Assembly (NCBI GenBank): GCA_016710465.1 | Contig: JADJVS010000014.1 | Coordinates: 62,001 to 126,000, forward strand | Reading direction: 5' to 3' | From: Sulfuritalea sp. | GTDB lineage: Bacteria > Pseudomonadota > Gammaproteobacteria > Burkholderiales > Rhodocyclaceae | Length of the DNA: 64,000 nt | Shown here: positions 33,559 to 41,405 of the stretch, piece by piece | Layout of the letters: each line of letters begins with the position of its first letter | How positions within the stretch are numbered: position 1 is the stretch's first letter | The notes under the pieces: model-generated | The model's input: the letters and a program-made list of their open reading frames with translations, nothing else | Database searches by the model: none | Told to the model about the DNA's origin: nothing | Made by a program: the position numbers and the translations under genes

Positions 33559-34711
33559 TGCGATTCGCCGCATCGAAAAAATGTTTTTTGATCAGCGCCG
33601 GAAGATCATCGAATTGCTTGATCGTCTGCAGTATGCGCCGCGAACTTTCACCATCGCCGTACGGATTGACCGTTTTGCTGCAGTCGATGTCAAACGCAAC
33701 GCGAATCGCGGCTGCGATCGCCTGCGGATCGGGTGTGCAATTGACAACGCAGTCCGCCATGAGCCTGCCCTTCTGCCGATCGCCGATATTCACGACCGGC
33801 TTCCTGAACGAGGGCGCTTCGTACAATCCACTCGAAGAATTACCGACCACCGCATCCACCTGCGCCATCAGGCTCAAGTAAAAAAGCTGGCCGAGCGACA
33901 CATAGGCCCGCGCACAAGGGTGGGTCGCAACATATTCGTCCACCATGCGATTCAGTTCGCGGCCGCCGGTATCGGCGTTGGATTTTGTGAAAAACAGACC
34001 GTACTGCCCGGCCGGCAGGCTGTCGAGCGCCGTCAGAAGCGCCTTGAGCTGCGCTGCTGGAGGCTCGGCATCGAGCGTTGCGGGGTGGAAAGTGATCAGC
34101 AGGTTGCGCTGGCTGAAGCGCAGTCCGAGCTGGAGTTCGAGTTCGGCCCGGCCGAGCAGTTGCGCGCGCTTGATGAAATCGATCCCCGGGCTTCCCACAT
34201 TGAATACGTGGGCGGGATTCTCGCCGAGTTGCTTCACGCGGCGCGCGGCCTTTTCGCTGGTCACAAAATGCAGGTGCGCCATTTTGGAAATGCTGTGGCG
34301 GATTGCCTCGTCGTAGGCGCCTTCCGTGGTGTCACCGCCGGCGATGTGGGCGACCGGAATCCTGGCGACCAGCGCGGCCTGCGCCGCGGCGAATATCTCG
34401 TAACGATCACCGAGCAGCACGATAAGGTTTGGTTTCAAGGTATCGAACGCCGCGCCGAAACCGGTTGTGCCGAGACCGATGGACCGGGCAGTGCCGGTCG
34501 CTGTATCCGATTGCACCGTCTCGATGCGCGCGTCGATCCTGAAACCGTCGGACTCGATAGCTTGCCAGGTAAGGCCGAATTCCGCAGCGAGGTGCATGCC
34601 GGTGACGGCGACCTGCAACTGGCAGCCGACATCGGCCTGGATATCCTTCATCAGCCAGTAGAGCAGGCCGTAATCGGCGCGACTGCCCGTGACGACACAG
34701 ATTTTTTTCAT
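33548..34711 (-). CDS. legG: Hydrolysing UDP/GDP-sugar 2-epimerase (LegG/NeuC family)
   Basis: 387 residues from an ATG overlapping the legC stop (ATGA). VVTGSRADYGLL, LLGDRYEIFAAA, HIAGGDTTEGAYDEAIRHSI, ITFHPATLD and VGNSSSGLYEAPSF are standard for the non-reversible epimerases that release the nucleotide and leave a free manno-configured sugar. In the C. jejuni route the substrate is the GDP-linked diacetamido-trideoxyglucose, giving the diacetamido-trideoxymannose used by LegI. Confidence 0.9.
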   Translation of the reverse strand: MKKICVVTGSRADYGLLYWLMKDIQADVGCQLQVAVTGMHLAAEFGLTWQAIESDGFRIDARIETVQSDTATGTARSIGLGTTGFGAAFDTLKPNLIVLLGDRYEIFAAAQAALVARIPVAHIAGGDTTEGAYDEAIRHSISKMAHLHFVTSEKAARRVKQLGENPAHVFNVGSPGIDFIKRAQLLGRAELELQLGLRFSQRNLLITFHPATLDAEPPAAQLKALLTALDSLPAGQYGLFFTKSNADTGGRELNRMVDEYVATHPCARAYVSLGQLFYLSLMAQVDAVVGNSSSGLYEAPSFRKPVVNIGDRQKGRLMADCVVNCTPDPQAIAAAIRVAFDIDCSKTVNPYGDGESSRRILQTIKQFDDLPALIKKHFFDAANRNGR

Positions 34712-35883
34712 GGCGTGGCCACCAGAAACGGGCTGCTCGGGATGTTGATCAGGCGGCGCTCGAGGTCTTCTGCCACTTCCAGGGGCATGCGCGGACAGTT
34801 TTGGTACATGGGCAAGCGGTGCATCAACGACCACACCGGACGTGCCATGATGCCATGTGCATTGAAAGCGTCGAGCAATCCGTCTCTGCATCCCGTCGAC
34901 GCCTGATCGAGCATCAGCGCATTCAGCCAGTAATTGCTGCATGCGCCGGCCGGCTCGGTGAAAAATACGAGGCCGCTGACTCCGAAAAATGCATTGCGGT
35001 AGGCAGCCGCCAGTTCGCGCTTGCGTCGGACGAACTCGGAAAGCTGCTCGATCTGGGCGCAGCCGAGGGCGGCATTGATGTTGGGCAGCCGGTAGTTGTA
35101 GCCCACCTCGTCGTGGATAAACGACCACTGGTGCGGAAGACGGGCCGTCGTCGTGAGATGCTTCGCGTGCTTCGCCAGGTGATCGTCATTCGTGAGCACT
35201 GCGCCGCCACCACCGGTCGTGATCACCTTGTTGCCATTGAAACTCAGCGCCGAAACCTTGCCGAAGGTTCCGGTATGGCGGCCCTTGTAAACAGAACCAA
35301 GCGACTCGGCGGCATCCTCGACCACTTCCAGCCGGAAGCCGCCTGCGACCTCGAGCAGGCTTTCGATCTCGACAGGATGGCCAAAGGTATGCATAGGCAC
35401 CACGGCCCTGATCGTCGCCCCGCTCTTGCGATTGACACACATGCCGCCGCGCACTTCGGCGATATCCGCAAGGTAGTCGTACAGCTTGGCGGGGTCGAGA
35501 CCGAGCGTTGCATACGCGCTATCGACAAAATGCGGTGTCGCTCCGCAATAGCTCACGGCATTTGCGGTGGCGATGAAAGTGAGAGCTGGAATCAGAACCT
35601 CATCGCCCGGCTGAACGCCGGCGAGTTTCAGGCAGATGTGAAGCGCCGCCGTGCCGTTAACCACCGCGATCGCATGGCGGGCGCCGGTGTAGCCGGAAAG
35701 AGACGCCTCGAAGCGGTCGACGTATTTGCCAGCCGATGAAACCCAGCCGGTATCGAGGCAGTCCTTGACGTAGCCCCATTCGTTGCCGATAAACCAAGGC
35801 TCGTGCAGGGGGATATTGCCCTGCCTGCCGAGCACTGCCGCCCGGAGTGCCGCGATCACGGCATTAGAATCAGGAGCAGCCAT
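34708..35883 (-). CDS. legC: LegC-type PLP-dependent aminotransferase
   Basis: 391 residues from ATG at 35883. It has the N-terminal extension of LegC proteins before PLHEPWFIGNEWGYVKDCLD and GWVSSAGKYVDRFE, then VVNGTAALHICL, VVEDAAESLGS with the PLP aspartate, SFNGNKVITTGGGG with the Schiff-base lysine, and GYNYRLPNINAALG. It transfers an amino group to C4 of the 4-keto sugar made by LegB. It overlaps legB by one base and legG by four. Confidence 0.91.
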   Translation of the reverse strand: MAAPDSNAVIAALRAAVLGRQGNIPLHEPWFIGNEWGYVKDCLDTGWVSSAGKYVDRFEASLSGYTGARHAIAVVNGTAALHICLKLAGVQPGDEVLIPALTFIATANAVSYCGATPHFVDSAYATLGLDPAKLYDYLADIAEVRGGMCVNRKSGATIRAVVPMHTFGHPVEIESLLEVAGGFRLEVVEDAAESLGSVYKGRHTGTFGKVSALSFNGNKVITTGGGGAVLTNDDHLAKHAKHLTTTARLPHQWSFIHDEVGYNYRLPNINAALGCAQIEQLSEFVRRKRELAAAYRNAFFGVSGLVFFTEPAGACSNYWLNALMLDQASTGCRDGLLDAFNAHGIMARPVWSLMHRLPMYQNCPRMPLEVAEDLERRLINIPSSPFLVATP

Positions 35884-36887
35884 CAAATGTTGTAGATTTC
35901 CGGCCGGTATCGGTCCAGATTGCCGGGTTCGTTGAACCACGCGCAGGTTTCCGCAAGCCCTCGACGCAGGCCATCCCGGCCCGGATACTGCGGCTCCCAG
36001 TCGAGCAGCGTACGCGCCTTGGCATTGTCCGCCCACAGCCGCTCGACCTCGCTGTCGGCAGGGCGCAGGCGAACCTCATCAGTTTCGATTTCGATCTCGC
36101 GGCCCATTGTCTCGGCGATCAACAGTGCCGTATCGTGAATGCTGATTTCGAAATTGCTGCCGATATTGACCACTTCGCCGATCGCCCCGTCCGCTTCCGC
36201 CATGGCGATAAAGCCGCGTACGGTGTCCAAGACATAACTGAAGTCCCGCGTCGGATGCAATGCACCGAGCTTGATGCGGCGCCTGCCACTGGCGATTTGC
36301 GTGATCACGGTCGGGATCAGCGCCCGCGCCGACTGGCGCGGGCCATAGGTGTTGAATGGCCGGATAACCGCGACCGGCGTGCCGAAGGCACTATGGAACG
36401 ACAGCGCGATCTGATCCGCGCCGATTTTGGTCGCCGAGTACGGCGACTGGCCCTGCAATGGATGGTCTTCGGAAATCGGAACGAAGCGGGCGGTGCCATA
36501 GACCTCGCTGGTAGACGTATGGACGACCCTGGCGACGCCCAGGTCACGTGCCGCCTGCAGCACATTCAGGGTGCCTTTTACGTTGGTATCGACGTAGGTA
36601 TCCGGCGAATGATACGAGTACGGAATCGCGATTAGCGCCGCCAGATGCATAACGGAATCGCAGCCCCGCATCGCGGTCTTCACACCGTGCGGATCGCGGA
36701 TGTCACCCGCGAACACTTCGATGGAATTTCTGATTTCTGCTGGAACCCGGTCGAGCCAGCCCCACGAATTAAATGAGTTGTAGAGCACGAATGCGCGGAC
36801 CTGATAGCCGTCGCGCACAAGGGCTTCAACAAGATGCGAGCCAATGAAGCCGTCGGCACCAGTCACCAGTATCTTTTTCTCCGCCAT
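35883..36887 (-). CDS. legB: LegB-type NDP-N-acetylglucosamine 4,6-dehydratase
   Basis: 334 residues. ILVTGADGFIGSHLVEALV binds NAD; the segment with LYNSFNSWGWLDRVP is characteristic of LegB. VVHTSTSEVYGTA and PYSATKIGADQI give the catalytic residues. RDFSYVLDTVRGF follows. It makes the 4-keto-6-deoxy intermediate. It is first in the nine-gene legionaminic run, with about 10 bases between it and the glycosyltransferase gene upstream, so the whole block may be one transcript. Confidence 0.91.
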   Translation of the reverse strand: MAEKKILVTGADGFIGSHLVEALVRDGYQVRAFVLYNSFNSWGWLDRVPAEIRNSIEVFAGDIRDPHGVKTAMRGCDSVMHLAALIAIPYSYHSPDTYVDTNVKGTLNVLQAARDLGVARVVHTSTSEVYGTARFVPISEDHPLQGQSPYSATKIGADQIALSFHSAFGTPVAVIRPFNTYGPRQSARALIPTVITQIASGRRRIKLGALHPTRDFSYVLDTVRGFIAMAEADGAIGEVVNIGSNFEISIHDTALLIAETMGREIEIETDEVRLRPADSEVERLWADNAKARTLLDWEPQYPGRDGLRRGLAETCAWFNEPGNLDRYRPEIYNI

Positions 36888-36897
36888 ATCGTCTCCG

Positions 36898-38187
36898 TCA
36901 GGCTTGCCCAGTAGTGTCGCTATCCCAATTCTTTTTCAGGTACTCGTGGCTTATAACGCCTCGAGCCGAACTCAAATGGAAGGCAACACGATAGCGATTA
37001 TGCAAATCCCCAAGTGGATCGTCAGAAAGAATCTTGTTTTCCACCATACACCGCCCCCTCTGTTGCCGTAAGTCGCTGCATTCGCATTGCAGCGATGTCG
37101 GTGTTCCAGTCCCGTTTCGCTCGAAGAACTCTTGCACTGTAGCTCTCAATTCCTCAGGACTATTCTCGTGATAGACATAGTCTTCCCTAGGAGCAAAATA
37201 GCTCACTGCGTCAAATGGCTCGGCCATCCACTCTTGCACCGAGAGGTAGCGCTGCCTTGATTTTGAATAGACGTGCTTGAAGACGCCAACGTCCCCATAC
37301 TTCACCGGGAATGGGTACAGCCAACTCGCCATGTTAGTCAGAATAATTGGCTTCTGGAACAGCGTGGCAACATCGAAAACTCCTGACTGCATGCCGATAT
37401 ACGCCCGACACTCACTTATCATATAGATATCCATCAAGGCGCTTTTAGACGAAGTAAATGGATAATCGATCACTCTCTCCATTGGGGGCAATCTGGTCAT
37501 GCTCGGGTCACCTAGGCGCACCACCCAACCGCCGCGCACAGTAACTTCCTTTATAGCTTTGGCATAATTCGAGATCGACGCATTCCTCTCCGTCATGGTG
37601 TCGTTGTGAAAACCGCTCTCCCTGACGTGCAGACAGACGAACCATGCATCTGCCGGCAGCCCCAAACGCACGCGCTCGTGTTCTGCTGCGGCCTTCTTGT
37701 GGGGCAGAAGAGATACGGGAAGCCGGGTGTGCACCTGGGTCGGCCAGTCAAACTCGGCAACCACCTCCCAGGAAAAACCCGGCATGATTTCCTTGGGCTG
37801 CCAGATGGTCATATTCCCCACGCAAGGATAGACATCGGCATCGCTCAGCGGAAAACCTAGGCGGCGCGTGAGCAGGTTGAGCGTGCGGGCAACGGCCGCA
37901 TAGAAGGTCACCAACGCGCTACCGACGACAAACCAGGGGCTATCGCTCGATAGCGTCTTGTATTCCGAAGCGATATCTATTAACTCATGGTTGGTCAGTC
38001 GATAATGGATGGGCCAGGGCAGGCTGTATTGATGCAACAGAACGAGCTTTTTCCCCTCCCTGCGAGCCTTGAGTAAGCTAGGATAGATTTGCTCAGCGCA
38101 GCTCCCCACCACGATCGGATGAGGAATCACGACAATCGTGCCGGTTCTATCCCCGATCCATGCGCAGAGGCGGCTCAGCAACGTCAT
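36898..38187 (-). CDS. TIGR04372-type glycosyltransferase family protein
   Basis: 429 residues from an ATG overlapping the ABC transporter stop (ATGA). The conserved C-terminal block WFVCLHVRESGFH, then RNASISNYAKAIKEVTVRGGWVVRLGD and a later SALMDIYMISECRAYIGMQSG region, matches my recollection of the TIGR04372 family, a putative glycosyltransferase group of surface-glycan loci. A weakly hydrophobic helix lies near the N-terminus. Beside legB it is a candidate for adding legionaminic acid or a partner sugar. Family membership is recalled, not searched. Confidence 0.7.
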   Translation of the reverse strand: MTLLSRLCAWIGDRTGTIVVIPHPIVVGSCAEQIYPSLLKARREGKKLVLLHQYSLPWPIHYRLTNHELIDIASEYKTLSSDSPWFVVGSALVTFYAAVARTLNLLTRRLGFPLSDADVYPCVGNMTIWQPKEIMPGFSWEVVAEFDWPTQVHTRLPVSLLPHKKAAAEHERVRLGLPADAWFVCLHVRESGFHNDTMTERNASISNYAKAIKEVTVRGGWVVRLGDPSMTRLPPMERVIDYPFTSSKSALMDIYMISECRAYIGMQSGVFDVATLFQKPIILTNMASWLYPFPVKYGDVGVFKHVYSKSRQRYLSVQEWMAEPFDAVSYFAPREDYVYHENSPEELRATVQEFFERNGTGTPTSLQCECSDLRQQRGRCMVENKILSDDPLGDLHNRYRVAFHLSSARGVISHEYLKKNWDSDTTGQA

Positions 38188-40004
38188 TGCTTTGAAATGC
38201 CCAAGTCGGCCATCAGCGACGAGAACAGGACTGACGTACCGGATAGCTGGTCGTAGCTGCCATCCGCAACGACGCGCCCCTGGTCGATCAGGATGGCCCG
38301 GTCGCAATGCCTCACCAAGGAATCGCGGTGGGCGATTGAAATGACGGTTTTGCTTTTTCTCAATTCGAGAAGCGTCTGGATAATTGCTTTTTCGCTTATC
38401 CCGTCCAGGGAACTGGTCGATTCATCGAGAATCAGGATCGGAGGATCCCGGTACAAGGCTCGCGCGATTCCAAGCCGTTGCCGCTGCCCGCCACTCAACC
38501 TGGAACCGCGCTCGCCCACCGGTGCATTCAATCCTTCCGCCTGCGCGCCAACGAAATCCTCAAGGTGGCACATGGCGACGACACGCCGCAGCCAATTCCA
38601 ATCGACGCTCTCCGACGACACGCCGAAAGCAATGTTCTCAGCAATCGTTCCATCGACGATGTAGACTGATTGCGGAACATAGCCGAACATCGCGCGCCAG
38701 GACTGCTCTCCGATCTCGTGGCCCGATTTCCCGTTGATCAGAATATCACCCCTCATCGGGGGCAGTAGGCCCAGCAGCAAATCGACCAACGTCGTTTTCC
38801 CGGAACCCGATGTACCGACGAGGCATACGAACGAGTTCCCTGCTATGGCCAGCCCCAGGCAATCGAATATCACCCGATCCGACCCGGGATAGGCGAAACC
38901 GACTTCGCGAAACTCGATGGTGGCGCAGTCAACGTCCGGCTTTCCGACAGCGGAATTGGCGAGTGCGTCAGCGCCTCGGCTTTCTTCGAGTACTTTACTG
39001 ATGTTCTTGATGGCCGGCTGAAACTGCCGCAACTGCGACAAGGCGCCGGCGATTCTGTTGATCGACGGCATCAACCGATAGCCGGCCACGGCATACAGAA
39101 CCAGTGTCGGCACGATCATCGACAATTCGGCGCCGGAGGCTATGTAGTACAAAGCCATGCCGATGACGGTTGCTGCCGAGACAAACTGCATGATCGACTG
39201 CGGCAGTGTCTGGACGATGAAAGCGTTTGCGTAGCAGCGCGCGAGCTCGTCAGCATGCCCACGAAACAGTCCGGAAAAAAAAGCCTCCTTCCCTGCTGTC
39301 TTGACTTCCTTGACGGACTGCAATGCCGCCATGCAAAAGATGAAGCGCGCGCCATTGGCCTCATCATTCTTGATGCCAAGCTCCTGCATTTTGTTTCTGG
39401 TCAGCATCAGCGCGGTGCTCAGGATTACCCCCAGCGTTGCGGTGATCACCACGCCCGTCTTCATATCGACCGACAGTATCAAACCGACCAAGACGATCAG
39501 AATCACACCGTCGCTAAGCAGGGTCATGACGGAAAGCAGGACTCCGTTCGTAAACTGGTCTGTCTGCCCGATGACATCCTTGCTCAAAGTGCCGGAGTTG
39601 CTGCCGACATGAAAGAGCATCGGCTTGCGAAGGTAGGCTTCGAGGAGATTTACCGAAACACGCGAGTTCTGGTGGACACAAAACCGGGTGATATAGGCAT
39701 TCTTTAGAAACAAAAAAAGGTTGGCCAGAAAGAAAACGATCAGTGCCAGCCAGCCGGACCATAGCAAAAAGCTGTCAACGCTTTGAAACCGGCCGAAATC
39801 AAAGAGAAATCTCAGGACTTCGTTGGTTTTTACCAGGTCGGGCTTGCTCAACAACGACAGAAATGGGTAAAGCGTGCCGACGCCAACCAACTCGACTCCA
39901 CCGCCAAGGACGCATAAAAAAATCACAAAATAGAAGCGACCCCGGTCGGCGGCCAGAACCCGAACGGCGCTACGCACAGCAAGGAATACGTCGGAAAATA
40001 TCAT
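38184..40004 (-). CDS. PglK-like ABC transporter (fused permease and ATPase), lipid-linked glycan flippase
   Basis: 606 residues. Six membrane helices fill roughly residues 20-310; the ATPase follows with Walker A GTSGSGKTT at 397, signature LSGGQ at about 503 and Walker B LILDESTSS at about 524-532. This half-transporter layout, acting as a homodimer, is shared by PglK and MsbA. Its position between two TIGR04372-type glycosyltransferase genes, with 4-base overlaps on both sides, fits export of an undecaprenyl-linked oligosaccharide. MsbA-like lipid export is the alternative. Confidence 0.85.
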   Translation of the reverse strand: MIFSDVFLAVRSAVRVLAADRGRFYFVIFLCVLGGGVELVGVGTLYPFLSLLSKPDLVKTNEVLRFLFDFGRFQSVDSFLLWSGWLALIVFFLANLFLFLKNAYITRFCVHQNSRVSVNLLEAYLRKPMLFHVGSNSGTLSKDVIGQTDQFTNGVLLSVMTLLSDGVILIVLVGLILSVDMKTGVVITATLGVILSTALMLTRNKMQELGIKNDEANGARFIFCMAALQSVKEVKTAGKEAFFSGLFRGHADELARCYANAFIVQTLPQSIMQFVSAATVIGMALYYIASGAELSMIVPTLVLYAVAGYRLMPSINRIAGALSQLRQFQPAIKNISKVLEESRGADALANSAVGKPDVDCATIEFREVGFAYPGSDRVIFDCLGLAIAGNSFVCLVGTSGSGKTTLVDLLLGLLPPMRGDILINGKSGHEIGEQSWRAMFGYVPQSVYIVDGTIAENIAFGVSSESVDWNWLRRVVAMCHLEDFVGAQAEGLNAPVGERGSRLSGGQRQRLGIARALYRDPPILILDESTSSLDGISEKAIIQTLLELRKSKTVISIAHRDSLVRHCDRAILIDQGRVVADGSYDQLSGTSVLFSSLMADLGISKQ

Positions 40005-41281
40005 GCGGACGCCATAAGCAAGTCGCGGTGCGCTTTCAGGAATTCGGTGGCAATTGGCGTACCAATTCCGAAACACCAGTGTTCTTCTGGGAACGCCGCG
40101 CGGTAGGCGTTTTGCAATGCCTCGTCTTCGTCTGAAATTTCGTGCCGGCCGGCGAGGCGATCGAGCATCTCGCGAGTCGCGGCTAGGATTTCCTCCGGCG
40201 TATTTTCGAGGTAGCGATAGCCTTGCTGAATCGCGGCTTTCCCGTCCCAAAGCTTGGGGTCGTTCCGGTTGGAAAAATCACACAGTAGCCGGCGGAATGA
40301 ATATTTTTCTCCAGTCGCCGGATTATCGATGAGCTTTGGCATGAAGATGGAATTCTTGGCCAATGGCGCATTGCCAAATGGCACCCAATCGATACCCAGG
40401 CGCGGTCGATCGAACGTCATGGCGACATCACCGATGCCTCCCGTCGTGCCGAGAAAAAAGCGACATTTGGCGGCAAGGTATATGTCCATGAAATCGCTGC
40501 GGAAGCACGACGCATAATCGATCACGCGAGGCGATGCATGCATCAAGGGCTCGGCAACAAGGTGCCCCATCCTGAGCACGTAACCGCCGCGCCCGACAAT
40601 TTCATTTACCGCCGGGCCCAGAGCAGCAATATCGGCGTTCCGGTTGTCGTGGTAGCTCCAGTCCCCGGCGTCCGGATAGGTGGACTTGAGGTAAGCCGCG
40701 TCGCGTGCGTAGACACAGACGAACCAGTCCCTCTCAGGGTCAATCCCCCACTCGGCCAGCCGACGCCTGCCCTCTGCCTCTTCTTCGGACGTAAACCTCA
40801 ATACCGCTGGCTCCCGGCTGAACACATCATATTCAGTCGACTGCATTTCCATTGGCTGAAAAAACGGCGATTTCTCCCACATCCGCTGACTGGTTCTCAG
40901 CACCGAATGAAGAAACGGCAGCCGGCACACCCTGATCTCCCGCGTCCACATTTCGAGTAATTGCTCGTTGGCGGGCTTGCCAGCGACAAAAAATGTCGCG
41001 CCAGCCGAAGCGCCAATGCCGTTGCCAGACGCCAGTCGGCGGCGCCTCAAATACAAATCTGGGTTCAAGGCAAGATGGCCGATCCGCTCCGTCGGAAAGA
41101 TGCCAATCCTGATTCTGCAAACCGGCAGGGCCAGCATGAACAGCGCGACATGAAGGTAAAACAACGGGCAGGCGAGCCCCCAGTGCATCACCCGTATAGA
41201 TCTGTTTTTGACCGCCTGTAACGAGCCAGACACGCCCTTCCTTTGGACAGCACTGAACAAGTCTTTCAATTTCAGGAGCAT
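40001..41281 (-). CDS. TIGR04372-type glycosyltransferase family protein (second copy)
   Basis: 426 residues from ATG at 41281. One hydrophobic segment lies near residues 38-58. The conserved core WFVCVYARDAAYL, DNRNADIAAL, GGYVLRMGHL, DFMDIYLAAKCRFFLGTTGG and DVAMTFDRP parallels the protein at 36898, with low overall identity. A start codon overlap (ATGA) with the ABC transporter suggests a functional unit. Family call is from memory of motifs; donor and acceptor are unknown. Confidence 0.7.
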   Translation of the reverse strand: MLLKLKDLFSAVQRKGVSGSLQAVKNRSIRVMHWGLACPLFYLHVALFMLALPVCRIRIGIFPTERIGHLALNPDLYLRRRRLASGNGIGASAGATFFVAGKPANEQLLEMWTREIRVCRLPFLHSVLRTSQRMWEKSPFFQPMEMQSTEYDVFSREPAVLRFTSEEEAEGRRRLAEWGIDPERDWFVCVYARDAAYLKSTYPDAGDWSYHDNRNADIAALGPAVNEIVGRGGYVLRMGHLVAEPLMHASPRVIDYASCFRSDFMDIYLAAKCRFFLGTTGGIGDVAMTFDRPRLGIDWVPFGNAPLAKNSIFMPKLIDNPATGEKYSFRRLLCDFSNRNDPKLWDGKAAIQQGYRYLENTPEEILAATREMLDRLAGRHEISDEDEALQNAYRAAFPEEHWCFGIGTPIATEFLKAHRDLLMASA

Positions 41282-41405
41282 CAGTGGGCTGTTCGCATGA
41301 CAGGCCTCAGCGGCCGACAGCAGGCGCACCACCTTCCGCGCAGCAGTGTGGCACAGGTGATATCGTCCGCAAATCGCAATCCTCGAAGTAGCACCCTCAC
41401 CAGAA
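41282..41405. other. 124-bp spacer, no feature seen
   Basis: Lies between the broken radical SAM gene and the TIGR04372-type gene on the minus strand. I see neither a convincing promoter nor a terminator in it. Confidence 0.4.

Noticed and set aside
32033..34906. Long plus-strand open frames opposite the legI and legG genes
   Set aside because: The minus-strand proteins carry full family motifs; the plus-strand translations are low-complexity shadows.
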